Assembly: GCA_037903475.1 (NCBI GenBank)
Contig: JBAJFG010000172.1
Coordinates: 4,146,001 to 4,210,000, forward strand
Origin: Ancylostoma caninum
Lineage: Eukaryota > Nematoda > Chromadorea > Rhabditida > Ancylostomatidae
DNA: 64,000 nucleotides
Direction: 5' to 3'
The notes beneath the pieces were generated by a model. The model saw only the letters and a program-made list of their open reading frames with translations, did not search any database and was not told the DNA's origin. Positions 1 through 11,039 of the stretch are shown in pieces. Numbering within the stretch: the first letter of the stretch is position 1; each line of letters starts with the position of its first letter. Position numbers and translations under genes: made by a program.

Positions 1-1680
1 GTTTTTCCCAACACATGCGAACCTCTACGGAAAACACTTCTGTGTAGGCCAAAACCGCTGCTCTTGAGGGCAGATTTTTCCGATATGTTTGAACGAAATG
101 GGCTTACAATTCCGCAAGGAGCTCTGTTTTCAGAGTGTCATTGCGGGTGTTCGTACGCAAGAGTTTCGCGGTTCAAAAAGTCTATCTGAACAGCACCTGC
201 GGTTTTTTAGCCTCGCTCAAACACCGCATATCATGAAAGCAAGTGAGAGAGGGCGAAGCGCAACCTCTAAGGCTACAATGTTAATGAAAAAGTAATGAAA
301 TTGGGTAAATAGAGATCACTCTGAAAAATTAGCAGGAATAGAAAAATTGGTGGGAAAATACCAGTCGAAAATGGAATAATATCGCCTTTGAAGATGCTAT
401 GGTGGGCTACCGTACAGGCGACCACCTTTATTAAGCAAAACCTTAACAAATCTTACTGGAATTCTTAAGATATACAAAATTTCCATGTAAGTTAACACTC
501 AGCGCCGATGAAGCTATTTATATAGCAACAGTTCCAGAATCACTGTTTTCTCAATAGCGAAATCTCGAAAACATCCAGCAATTTAATCTATTACCTTATG
601 TCATGCTCGTCTTGTGGAAATGCATGCAATCTTGAAACCGAACCTCATATTCACGTTCTACAAATATATTTGTTTGCAAAACGCATAGAGACTCAAGTTT
701 AAGTAGCGCAGATGCTGCGCAGAAAATTATTCTTCAATGCATGATATTGTGCTCTCAGGCTCTATTGCAGAAGTACTAGAAATTGCCTCTAAATCCTCGA
801 CTTCCATAGGTGCAGTGCGTAAAAGCAGCAGACCAGACAGAGTATACATGCTGAAAAGTAGAAGAATTTATTCACCGGTTCTCTAGAAAAATAATTATGA
901 TCGGCTCGCTGTTCAAAACTACACGCTGTGCGTCGCAGCGAAGTGAAAGAGTGTAAACACTTCTATAGTCAGTATTCGGATGCGATGTTAAAGCCGGACT
1001 TAAAATGCACACGATGGTTTCAAAAGAACATAAATATGTCTGGATATGCCCCGATTGTGACAACCGAAATAGTGGACATGGTTTTTTTTCGACCTAATAA
1101 GATTCAGAGCATCTCCTTCTATGCTCTTGTAGATAGCCGTGTGGATTTTCAGTGATACCAAGAGACTTAGGCCATGCTCTCCGTCCCAGTATTCACTTAT
1201 ATAGGTAGAATGCTTCATATTCCACTCCAGTTCCAACTTAAATTCACCAACACTGTCACGGTAATTTCATAAAGTGAGCTACATAAACTAAAGTGAAACA
1301 ATCGGAACCGAGAATGTGACAATGGCTCTTTTGCAAGAATTGTAATGTGCACACTTCTGAGCAGCTAAGAAGAGGGCTACATTTTTAACACCTGAAGAGC
1401 TGACCAAGGCACGACAAGTTCCATTTTCTCAGCTGGGGAAGACCTCCCATTTACTCTTCTGTTCTCACTGAAAATCGCGCTACTCGTTGAAATCGTTGAC
1501 TTAAAAAATCTGGTAACAGCCCTAAGCAAATGTCTTGCATCATCTATGATTGTTCAGTCCAATTTCTCCAAGACTATGGGAGATAGAAGAGAACAAATGC
1601 TAGAGTATCTAGTCAGTTTAGTGGTTGCACTGCTATTGGAACACGCTTTCTATTAATGCGATCGAACAACGGCGATTGCA
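1..1680. other. 3' flank of ASP-A, no gene recognised
   Basis: Short open frames occur on both strands but show no splice-supported structure or family motif. From about 1000 onward the sequence is related to the 3' flank of ASP-C (about 34930-35540), for example the segment around 1015-1080 against 34945-35030 and 1430-1510 against 35210-35290. It is therefore duplicated flank rather than a separate gene. Confidence 0.5.
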
Positions 1681-1683
1681 TCA

Positions 1684-1689
1684 TTTATT
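1684..1689 (-). promoter_or_regulatory. Poly(A) signal AATAAA of ASP-A
   Basis: AATAAA on the minus strand, 122 nt beyond the ASP-A stop. The same hexamer lies in a conserved context (GGGAATAAATGATGCAATC) 112-122 nt beyond the stop of all four paralogs, which supports a real 3' end. Confidence 0.75.
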
Positions 1690-1810
1690 CCCAAACCAAG
1701 CTAACCAACCATGTTAACAACAGAAAATTAAAAGACCCATTGCCAACATCCAATAATGAAATTTCCAAAAATTCAAAATAGAATCGCCATTCAGTGAGGA
1801 AAAGTGCACC

Positions 1811-4800
1811 TAGTACCACAATCCCTCGGTTGGGTCACACCTGGTCGCTTGAGTAGGCTGCGTTGGTCTCACAGTGCAGGGATCCCCAATTTGATAGATG
1901 TTGCTGTTCACAATGTTACCCCTGAAATAAATAATTGCCGTCCATAGGAAGGAGGAATGAAATTGGGAGTATATACATTGGACTATATCGGCACACGCCT
2001 ACGTATACGTTGTCCGTTGTGCACTTTACGATGGAGCACCCCACCTTGTTAGTTGTGGCCCATGCCATCTGAAAAGATATTAGAATTGAACTTCATGTGT
2101 ATATTCACGTTGATTGCCATATTATTTGATCGGAGCACTTCACAATGCAACCAAGAGATATTCTACAACATATTTGACTGACTCCACCCTTTTCTAAATT
2201 TGCTTCTGACACCACAGTTGCCTAAGATAAGAGATATGGCACCTTCAGCAAAAACCATTAAAAAACAGAACAGCCCTGTTGTTCATTATCAGTAAATCAC
2301 CAACCCGGGTGAAGGAGGATATCTGCTGTTGGTCATAGATCGGGAGGAAGTTGACGTTGCTTCCGAAGTAGTCCACGGCACGAATCGGCTTCCACCATTC
2401 AGTAACGGTCTAAAAACTGGTCGAAAGTGAGTATCATCACTGCATACAAAAGCAAACGAATTTTCGTCAAAAAAACCGCTCACCTTTTTCGCTGCATCTT
2501 CGAAAGTCGGAAATCTTGCCGCTGGGACCACTTTAAAGTTCTCTCCCACACCTGGTCTCGAGCTTTGTTCGGACCCTGTTGTGGTACACTGGCTTGCGTG
2601 TACTATGGCTCCTTGTTCTAGACCGCAGTCGTAACTCTGAAAGTGGTTTATCAGAGAGCTGCCAAAAAGTGGGCAGACATTGAGCAGCTCACAATTTTCC
2701 ACATGTTAGCCGCCTTTGGTAGGTATATATCACCCTTTTGAGGAATTTGTCCCTTTGCGAGTAAGCCTCTAAAAATTTTTCATTTGACTACACAAGGAGG
2801 AAATAGTGTGGTGGATCACATGTTGTAAAAGGAAGGTGATCGAAAACGCTCAGGTTTTTTTTGAGTACAAAATTACCTTCGGAAGTTGTGCAGCCTTACG
2901 TATTCAGTCCTGAGATTGTCGGTCATCCTGTTAGCATAGGCATGCCTGGTACTGCACATAGTGCTAGTCCCTGAATTGCATATAAATTGCATATATGTAC
3001 ACTGTTTTAGATTCTTGCGTTGAAATTTATGTGTGGTAACTTCTGCAGTGGGTACTGTGTGAGATGTGACGACAGGAATCAGACAAGAAAGGAAGCGAGC
3101 CTTTTATAGATAGGAAAGCTGAAACCAGTACCTCACACTCTCTCACTACTAGGGTGAAAGTGGTTATTTCAAGACGGAAAAAGATGTTAGAAAAGTTTCT
3201 CTGAGTTTAGGCAAAAATTGGAATTTTGGTGGGCGGAATTATTTTGTCAGCGTAACATTCCACAGCGCATTTTACAAAACCAGCCCTGCTGCTTTTGAAT
3301 CCCTTTTGCGTTAAGAAATTACTGAAAGTATAGCACATCACTAGCCTGTGGGGAATTGCGCTTGCGGAGAAGGAGCTATGGTTGTTGTTGCCCCAGATGC
3401 ACTTGTTGACGAAGATGTGCTTGTCGTCGTAGATGAGCTCGTTGAAGAAGTGGTGCTTGTCGACTCAGATGAGCTTGTTGTCGCTGTGCGTTCACACAAA
3501 TAGGTGTTGATGTTGCAGGCATACCCCACTGGGCATTTAACCTCTGCGCAACCGTCGGTATTCACTGTTGTGCCCTGATAGATAGGTTCTCCATCCTTGA
3601 TAGGGCTGGAAAAAAAAGTAATCAAGACTTGTTTGTTAGCACAGAGAATTAAACAATTCTTGCTCGTCGGATTTGTGGGAAGCTTGCTTGAAAAATTGTT
3701 TAGTCGCCGTTTTGCCTCACTGAATACGATTTATGAGGTGCCCTTCTATATTACGAATAACTGTTTCTTCTTTGGATTCGTGGCTTTCCGCCTACAATTT
3801 TTAAATGTTTTGAGTGATCCATCAGCACTTAATCAGTTCGTATATTCGCGCTCACTGATGGCACCCAAGTTGGTTTACGCCTTTACCTGCTACCCTCTCA
3901 TGAGACCCCAGTTTCGGCTTTCCCTCCTACTTGCGTAATATATGTCTAGATTACTTCCTCCCATACTAATGTCGTCAGCGATGGCGACGCAAGTTGCTAT
4001 ACTCCACGTTGAGCATAGCGTCAGTGCCAACCAGGAATCGGAAAAAAAATCAATAAAATTAACAAAGCGATGAATATTATACAAAACTGCAATAATCTCC
4101 GTTGTTAAACACACTGAAGATGTATAGGTGCACTAACACCAAGATTGCTGCTGAACTTTTGGGGTTTCAGTGAAATTGTCGCGGTCGATGGGCTCATGAA
4201 TGCTTTTAGTTGTAAAAAATTCTATGATCTCGGAGAACCTCAGCTTCTGTAGCACCAGTGTGCAAGGCCCTGGTCGCCTGATCCTCTGCATATTCCTTTC
4301 ATCGCTTACACACACGCATGCACGAGCAATCTCTTCCTTTTGTGCAAAAAGCGAGCAGATTTGATCTCAAGGAGATTCCTCCCACGGGTCAGGAAATTGA
4401 CGATTTATGTCTCCTTGTCTCATTAATCTTGCTCGACAAAACCACAAAGACTCACCTCCCGTTCAAAACACAATACAAGGTGAATAGACTATTGGCTGCA
4501 TCTGCGCTAAGACATTGTTCCGCTGCACATCCTATTTCTGTGTTGGTAGCCCGAACCATCTGAAAGCATTTTTCATTTGCACGATGGTTTTTGTATGATC
4601 TTTCGGAGCAAACAACAGTCGTTATTCAGGTCCAACTTACATTCGCCCACTGCACTATGTCCTTATTGCCATTGTAGAGGGGATTGCTGATGACGGTACC
4701 CCTGGTACTAACAGGGAGCACATTGAATTGGATTTTTGACAGGTAAGCATTGATATCTGCACCTATGGCATCTGCGACCGACGTGGTTCCATAATCATAG

Positions 4801-7800
4801 CCGCTGAATTCAAAGGAGCTATGAGCTATGCACTTTAATTGAATATTCCTCAACGACTGAATATTAATGCCCCATGAATTTTCATTCTAGTGCATGCCAA
4901 CCTGATCATGTGCACAGAAGCGAGCCCTTTCCTGTACTAATCATCATTTAGAAACGGAATTTGGAAGATACTTATATCATGGTCATATTACGCAGCACAA
5001 TAATAAACCTACATGTACCAGTGGAAAATATATAAGAAATCAAGAGATGTCGTTTCTGTGAAATTTTAGAAGACAACCCAGGATGATGCAGATTATTAAA
5101 GCAATTGCGTAGTTTACACGCTACAAAGATGTGAATCAGTGTCGTCGTCGCTCACATTGAAGAAAAAGTTTAACTTCTCGTGTATATCTCCTCTGGGAAA
5201 CTTTTGTAGCGTTGGAGTTGTATAGTACAGTAGGAAATTCAATATTAATGTAGCAAGGAAATGCAATGAAATGAAGTTTTTTTTTATAAACATTGTAAAC
5301 AAAATGACTTTGTGAATAAACTTACGCATAGAAGATGTCTGCCAACCCATCGCTAGATGGTGGGGTATCTGTGGGATTGTAGCACTTACCATTTAAAGCC
5401 TTTATAGCTTTCTGCTCCAGCTCACAGTTCCATTCCTACAATAGCTGTGGATTAGGTCTCTGTTTAGGTGTACGCTCTGTGTGCTGATGTTGATCTTCTA
5501 AGTTGTGCTGGCAGGAACAAGTCCATGACTTTTGTAAAAGGATAGCCGAGACATGACTCATTGCTTCATACTTGTAGAGGAATAGCGATAAAGCACGAAA
5601 AAGTGGTCGAGTAATAATGCCTTCGACCAGTCAAGTCTCACTTTGCTCCTTTGTCTATTATGGTTTCCTCCGAGGACATCCTGTAAGAAGCGTCGACGCC
5701 AATATATGTGCCGCGTTTGAGGAGAAGTGATTCACCATTCGACGGTCTTTTGTTCGTACTAGGACTTCGAGTGTGACAAACTAATGCTTGCCCCGTGTGT
5801 TGTGTGATATCTGATAAGTCATGACGGTGTTTCTTCGGCCACATGAGAGGGACTTTCTGAAGAATACTGCAAGTGGTTGCGGGAGCTTGGTCCTCTACGC
5901 GAACAATGTACCGCACCTTTAGTAGATTGCGTGGCCGGAATCACTTCCAAGCAGTCAAAAGCAGACCCACCCGAAAAGAGAGTTTTTCCATGTTGTCGGT
6001 GGAGCCACAAAGAATGCTTTACCAAGAGTTCCTAAGTTCCACCACAATGACGAGAGATCTCTGCGCTACCAAACTGCTAAAGCTGGCAAGTGCCATCCGT
6101 GAGAACAGCCAAAAACGAGCACATGTTCATCTTCTGCAACGTCATGGCCACGCCTACTTTGCGAACTCAAGTCGTGAGAAGACTCAGAATCTCGGATGGG
6201 AATTTCTGCCACACTATCGTATTCGCCAAGCCTGACGCTGTCGGATTATCACCTTTTTCTGACCACGACCATCCACATATGGAAAATGAGGCTTGGCAAA
6301 TTAACAGGGACTCGAAAATTAGGTGTCAAAGTTTATCGATCCATAGCCTCCTGTGTTCTGGCAGGAAGGAACATAGAAGCTGCCCAAATGATGGCCAAAG
6401 GCACCACACAGTAATCATGAATACACCATTAGTTGAGATATTGTTTTAGCAAAGAAAGCAATTTCCAAAGAATTCATTGTGAGTGTTGCAGGACTTTTTC
6501 ACTAAACCAACATCTTAAATTAGAGTGATGCGGCAGATGACCCCCAGAATCTTTGGCACTGGTACTCCATTCGTTATTGATGACCAGTTTCAAATTCAAA
6601 CTTTGTTTGACCAGAGAGAGGAGAACTGGAGATCTTCCAGAATTGAATCTCGTACACCTTTAGGTACTAACACTCCGTGGAAATACAGTTTTGCAGCGGT
6701 CATTACCACATGGCTGCAGTACCCAATTACATCCGTCTGTGATGTGCTAGCGGTAACTTTTTCGTTTGAATTTTCCTGAGTCCTCTGTGGAAGTATTGCT
6801 GAGCTGTTGTGGAACATATGTGCCTCGTCAGATCCAAGCTTTCACAGCAGTTCCGGTGACTTCGATGAGGGTACGTATTTATGGATTTATGATATACATA
6901 TCTACTATGCAAAGGCAGTGAACTGTAGCAACAAAAAATGATGCGTAGCAACCTTATTTTCAACTACTTGATTACTTTTTCGAGGCGTTCAATTCCGACG
7001 GAAGCAGGAAATTGCACCTTGTGTGATACGAGAAATGTTATTTGAAGAAAGGAAGCTGAGAACAGGAGGAAGCGACATGTCAGAAAAAGCATTGGAGATA
7101 GTAGGGATTATTACCCCATGACAATTGAATTTTCCACCTACGCTCTCTGATGGTCATGCTTCTAGTCAGAGGCGGAGATGTGGTACTCTTTCTTGAGAAA
7201 TTATAGCTTCAATAACTTTCGAACAGATAACATATCTCACTGTTCTTTCCATTCCCGTTGTGTGCGAGTATTCATTATACATATCCAAGACTTAACAATC
7301 ATGACTCAGACTAAATTTTGACAATCATAACCGGATTAAAAAATCGAAGAAAAGAGGTTTCACCTAAGAAAGAAAGTAGGATAAGCAGGATATCAGAGTC
7401 ATGAGCCATCTGGTATAACTGCACGGAAAATTCAACCGCCATAGAAGGTTGAAATCGGGTACAAACTCGAATCTGTCTTGGATTAGTATTTTTGCTCAGC
7501 CAGATTCAAGAAGTAATGCAGTCTTTAAAGTGAATAACTGACCAGTTTAGTCATATTCGTCGCTGGTGGCAGATTTTTACCGCTATCGCCATTTTGTTGC
7601 TGGCCTTTGGCTAATTTTCCCCGTTCAGTGTTGATGGGGTTTAGAATGCCATTGTTGATTGTTTCCTCGTCCAGGTAACCGTCGGGGCTACATAGTGGTA
7701 GAACAAATTGGACAGGTTTCCCTTAAGAGAACTTGTCTCCTAATAAGAGATTCAGCCACGAAAAGACACTTACCTTCGCACAGGACATGCAATAGGGAGG

Positions 7801-7834
7801 CCGTGGCAAGCGCTATGAAGGTGAGCTTGACCAT
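1811..7834 (-). CDS. ASP-A: secreted double-CAP (SCP/TAPS) protein, 12 exons, ~507 aa
   Basis: Exons in transcript order: 7834-7774, 7721-7543, 5435-5326, 4818-4641, 4559-4456, 3605-3346, 2970-2877, 2768-2693, 2636-2484, 2409-2305, 2068-1977, 1922-1811; all phases join. Residues 1-20 form a signal peptide (MVKLTFIALATASLLHVLC), so the protein should be secreted. CAP domain 1 (about 22-210) keeps the CELEQKAIKAL and TEIGC blocks but has PINTERGKLAKG where the canonical HN..R motif sits, and no GH.TQ motif. A Cys module (about 215-245) is followed by a Ser/Thr-rich linker to about 297. CAP domain 2 (about 305-500) keeps RLHNFRR, LEQGA, VGENF and YVGVCRYSP, but has ISSFTRMAW where GHFTQMAW is usual. 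Hookworm ASPs are abundant larval and adult secretions; the exact function here is unknown. The exon 6 donor is GC, not GT. Intron 2 carries a mariner relic. Domain 2 nearly matches ASP-C. Confidence 0.88.
5640..6450 (+). mobile_element. Degenerate mariner-family transposase relic in intron 2 of ASP-A
   Basis: Translations of the plus strand give broken but recognisable mariner transposase pieces: near 5650-5720 a helix-turn-helix-like stretch (YGFLRGHPV..., NICAAFEE), at 5990-6100 a catalytic-core stretch (MLYQEFLSS, TKLLKLASAIRE), and near 6190-6270 the C-terminal hallmark (LGWEFLPH, then SDYHLFL) in a shifted frame. Stops and frameshifts separate the parts, and the middle appears shortened. 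It is opposite in orientation to the host gene and cannot be active. I did not find clear terminal inverted repeats. Confidence 0.7.
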
Positions 7835-7860
7835 GTTCTGATCAAATCGCTGTTCGGGCA

Positions 7861-7922
7861 CCCCTTTTATTGGGAGAGTTCACACAAAAAGAACGTGACT
7901 TCATAGCGTGATCCGCTTAACA
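7861..7922 (-). promoter_or_regulatory. Conserved promoter block of ASP-A
   Basis: On the minus strand, three blocks shared with the other paralogs: ATGTTAAGC (7914-7922), GAAGTCACGTTC (7891-7904) and a TATA-like CCCAATAAAAGG (7861-7874). The TATA-like box is about 28 nt before the ATG. The middle block is AGGTCACGTT in two paralogs, which contains a nuclear-receptor half-site; any factor assignment is inference. Confidence 0.6.
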
Positions 7923-8461
7923 TGGGCGCATATTCGGGTTGTTTTTCCAAAGTCCCAAATGAAGGGCACTGCTTTCGTCATTAGCACTCGTCAAAATGTG
8001 TCTATGGTCCATCAGAAAGTCACGCAATAACAGAAAGCTTACTGTACCCCTACATTCGATGCAGCAATTCAAGCACTTTCACACGTACATACCTATAGCT
8101 CCTGATGCGACGAGGGTGAACCTCCCGTGTCCGCAGAAGATCCATGATTCCAACAGTAAGTGGGAAACACGTTTTAGACAGCACCATTGAGAAGCACAGC
8201 ATCAATATTCGATTCCGCTAGAACAACATGGTTTCCTTTCTGGTGCTTCGACAACTACTTTGCTAGCTGATTCGTTACAACACTGAATTTTCGGAAAACG
8301 TCCCCTTACCAATACCTGACTATACGAAAACTGACTTCATTGGTCTGAACGGATATCTACACACCTTTCCCATGTGGTCTAGTGCTTTTGGGTTGATTTC
8401 TCTATCATATACTATGCTGTAGTACACATATCAGTATCTGCTCTGTGATACTTGATGGCAC

Positions 8462-8520
8462 ACTTTAAGTGTATAAAATAAATAAAAAAATGAAATAAAT
8501 AAATAAAAATAAATAAATTC
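8462..8520. repeat. AT-rich (AAAT)n low-complexity tract
   Basis: About 60 bases of aaat/aataa units, interrupted. It lies in intergenic DNA between the ASP-A promoter and the G-rich region. Nothing else is recognisable from about 7990 to 9050. Confidence 0.85.
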
Positions 8521-9053
8521 AGCGTAAATATGAAGAAGGCATAATGATTAGTATTGATTTTCTTTAGAAGTGATTTTCCCCCCTCAGGTGCACCACGGCC
8601 ACTGCCGAGCATTACAATCACACTCGCAGAAATGGCAGTATCTGTTGCAAGTTGTAGGTATAGGTGATGTGTGAACCATCTTTTCTGGGGTATCCTGGCT
8701 GCACACTTTTATTTGCTGCTACATTTTTCCCTTAAGCTAAAATATGTAGAGTAATGATTGTGATGAGATCTTATTCATTCTTAATTGGCAATTCATGCGT
8801 GTGTGTTTATGCATGTGTGCGTTCATCGTATTCAGGGCGTCGAGATAAGTATGAAAAATTTGCACAATTTGATCAATTTTTAGCAGATATTTCAGTATAA
8901 CCTGGTCACAGTCATTCGCATTAATGCCCGACAGCTGTTTATACCCCAGTTAGAAAGAGTGTGATTGGTCTATGATCACGGGCCTATATAAAAACCAAGA
9001 GGCAAGTAGGATGCTGATAGAGGGATTCGGAGGATCCATACGGAAGAGCAACA

Positions 9054-9665
9054 GTACGGGTGAGAGGAGGGGGGGGGGGTGTCATCACTCACGTTGTGGA
9101 AACGGACGGGTGGGGGTCAAGACGTACGCTGCGACGCGACCGCGCCGCACGCGTATGCTTCTCAAGTTCAGGGTGTTTCTTCAAATTCGACGCATTAAAT
9201 GACATTGCTGGCCGCCTTCTCACAGTTTCTGGTTTCCGATTACATGCATCTGTCCCACCCAAGCTTAGAAAAGTTGTCTATATCCACGCAGAACTGCTCG
9301 TATCCTCGGATGTTGCAGCCGCGACGCGCACATGAATCGAGCAATCACAGACCAGCAGCGTACCTCTTGTCACGCAGCCGAAACGGACTCGTGTATATAC
9401 GCCGGATAGCAAGTGTGTCAGAAGGCGATACGACGAGTTCGTGCAGTGCTGATCTAGAGTGCACCAACGCTCAGAAATGGGAAAACTTCCTGTGACGGGC
9501 TTACTGCTGCGTCAGGAGTAGTGCTATCAGGTGTTCAGGAGGAGAGAAGTTCGTTATCAGGGTCAAGCGTGTGTCGATAAATTATCAAGGGGGGGGGTCG
9601 TACGGGGGGAGAGGGGGGGGGGGTCGTAAGGGGGGAGGTCGTGGTCGGGAGGGGGGTGCCTTAGT
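9054..9665 (+). repeat. G-tract region (9068-9080, 9588-9660)
   Basis: Runs of 7-11 G occur at 9068-9080 and repeatedly at 9588-9660, where the pattern is G-run followed by tcgta/tcgtgg. Four or more G-runs within 70 bases make G-quadruplex formation plausible. The open frames between them (9060-9495) have skewed composition and no family motif, so I do not call a gene. Confidence 0.6.
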
Positions 9666-9799
9666 GTGGAATAGGAGGTAGAAAAAAAAGGTAGAAAAGA
9701 CGGAACAAGTGGTACACTGAATTATCAATACACAGAATTTGTTTTGACGTGATTAAACGACTTTAACAGCATGATTTGAATAGTGAAAAGTGGGTGGTT

Positions 9800-10210
9800 G
9801 TAGGCTAAACTTTTCGCACGTCCGTACTGAAAGTCCTACCCAGTCCTGCAGGCCGGTAAAAAGTCATTTTATGGACACTACCCAATAGTGCTTTACCCCC
9901 AAGTTTCAGGTCTCCAGCTTCAAGAGGAAAGATTCAGCACGGGAATTACGGAGATGAGGTTTCGTCGATAAAAATGGCCTTTTTTCCATGTTTTTGTCGA
10001 CGGAGTTGAATCGCGGTGGAAGCAGCTGCGCAAAAATGAGCTGCACAGCTTGAAAGCGCAAACCTTCGACTATTAAAAACCTGAAAAAAATTGGGACCTC
10101 AACGGGCCAGATCTTCTGATATTCGTGTCCGACTACAACCATGCCTCTGAACGAGTCTAAATTTAGGCTAAAATTTTCGCACGTCCGTACTGAAAGTCCT
10201 ACCCAGTTCT
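9800..10210. repeat. Direct repeat pair at 9807-9843 and 10170-10207
   Basis: The phrase tttcgcacgtccgtactg followed by aaagtcctacccag occurs twice, about 363 bases apart and in the same orientation. The rest of the interval has no recognisable gene. Confidence 0.7.
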
Positions 10211-10282
10211 CGACCCCTATAAACAGTTATTTCGTGCTTTACGATCGACCATCTCGAATCTAGTACAAGCGCGTGTCATTTT

Positions 10283-10512
10283 ACGCCATGCAAAAATTCT
10301 AGCCTCGGAGGGGATCGAACCCTTGACCATGTCGATGATGTGTATGGTTGTTTTTCGTGACGAATACGAAGGTATTTCGTTTAGAAACTCTGTACGGACG
10401 CTTCAGACTGAAATTCGCTCACCGCACACGCTTTAACCCTCAGCAAAAATTTTAGCCTCGGTAGGGATCGAACCCTTCACCATATAGATGATGTATATAG
10501 ATGTTTTTTCTC
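10283..10512 (-). repeat. Two copies of a repeat with a tRNA-like B-box
   Basis: Near 10290-10360 and 10445-10515 the same ~65-base sequence recurs. On the minus strand it contains AAGGGTTCGATCCC, matching the Pol III B-box / tRNA T-arm (GGTTCGANTCC). No A-box at the right distance and no cloverleaf is evident, so I call it a possible tRNA-derived SINE piece, not a tRNA. Confidence 0.45.
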
Positions 10513-10744
10513 GATGTGTTCGAGCCTAATTAGTTACGTAAGCAACATTGCATAGTTAATGCACGTTTTTTGTCCATCGCGTACATTTCAACGTCTTCCA
10601 AAAAACTTCCAAACAACTAGTTAGATACAAAAGAGCCTCTTTCTCCTTCCTATGCTCTGGCTCCACCACACCTCTCGCAGTGCGAACACTTGAAATGGGA
10701 TATCTAAATATCTAAATTTTGCAAGCATAGAAGGAAATTTGTGT

Positions 10745-10832
10745 GCAAAGGGGGGGTCGTATTTTTGGTGGCTCAAAGGGGGGGGGTCGTATTTTTGGTG
10801 GCTCAAAGGGGGGGGGGGTCGTATGGGGGTCG
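10745..10832 (+). repeat. Short tandem repeat, ~33-base G-rich unit
   Basis: Two full units and a partial third of the type G-run, tcgtatttttggtggctcaaa. The G-runs are 7, 8 and 11 long. The unit shares the G-run plus tcgta motif with the tracts at 9588-9660. Confidence 0.8.
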
Positions 10833-11039
10833 ACTTTTTACCATCATCACGCCTGACCCTGCACATGCATGTTTTCAAAAGAACAGAACAGAATGTTCCT
10901 TCCATCTTTTCTACTTTTATTTGTTGCGAAATTTCACGGCTATTTTTGGCAAGGTACTACCGTAGCGAATGCCAGAAAACCAAATAAGCGATCGATTGCG
11001 CAGTGAAAAGGGTAAAAACATTTGCGTCATGTACCAGTA

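Noticed and set aside
2289..2702. Single 137-codon minus-strand frame as a gene
   Set aside because: It is exons 9 and 10 of ASP-A read through intron 9; paralog comparison gives clear splice sites at 2484 and 2409.
3597..3938. 113-codon plus-strand frame
   Set aside because: Falls in intron 5 of ASP-A, opposite strand, with no relative in the other paralogs.
10290..10340. tRNA gene on the minus strand
   Set aside because: Only the T-arm/B-box matches; no acceptor, D or anticodon arm could be folded around it.
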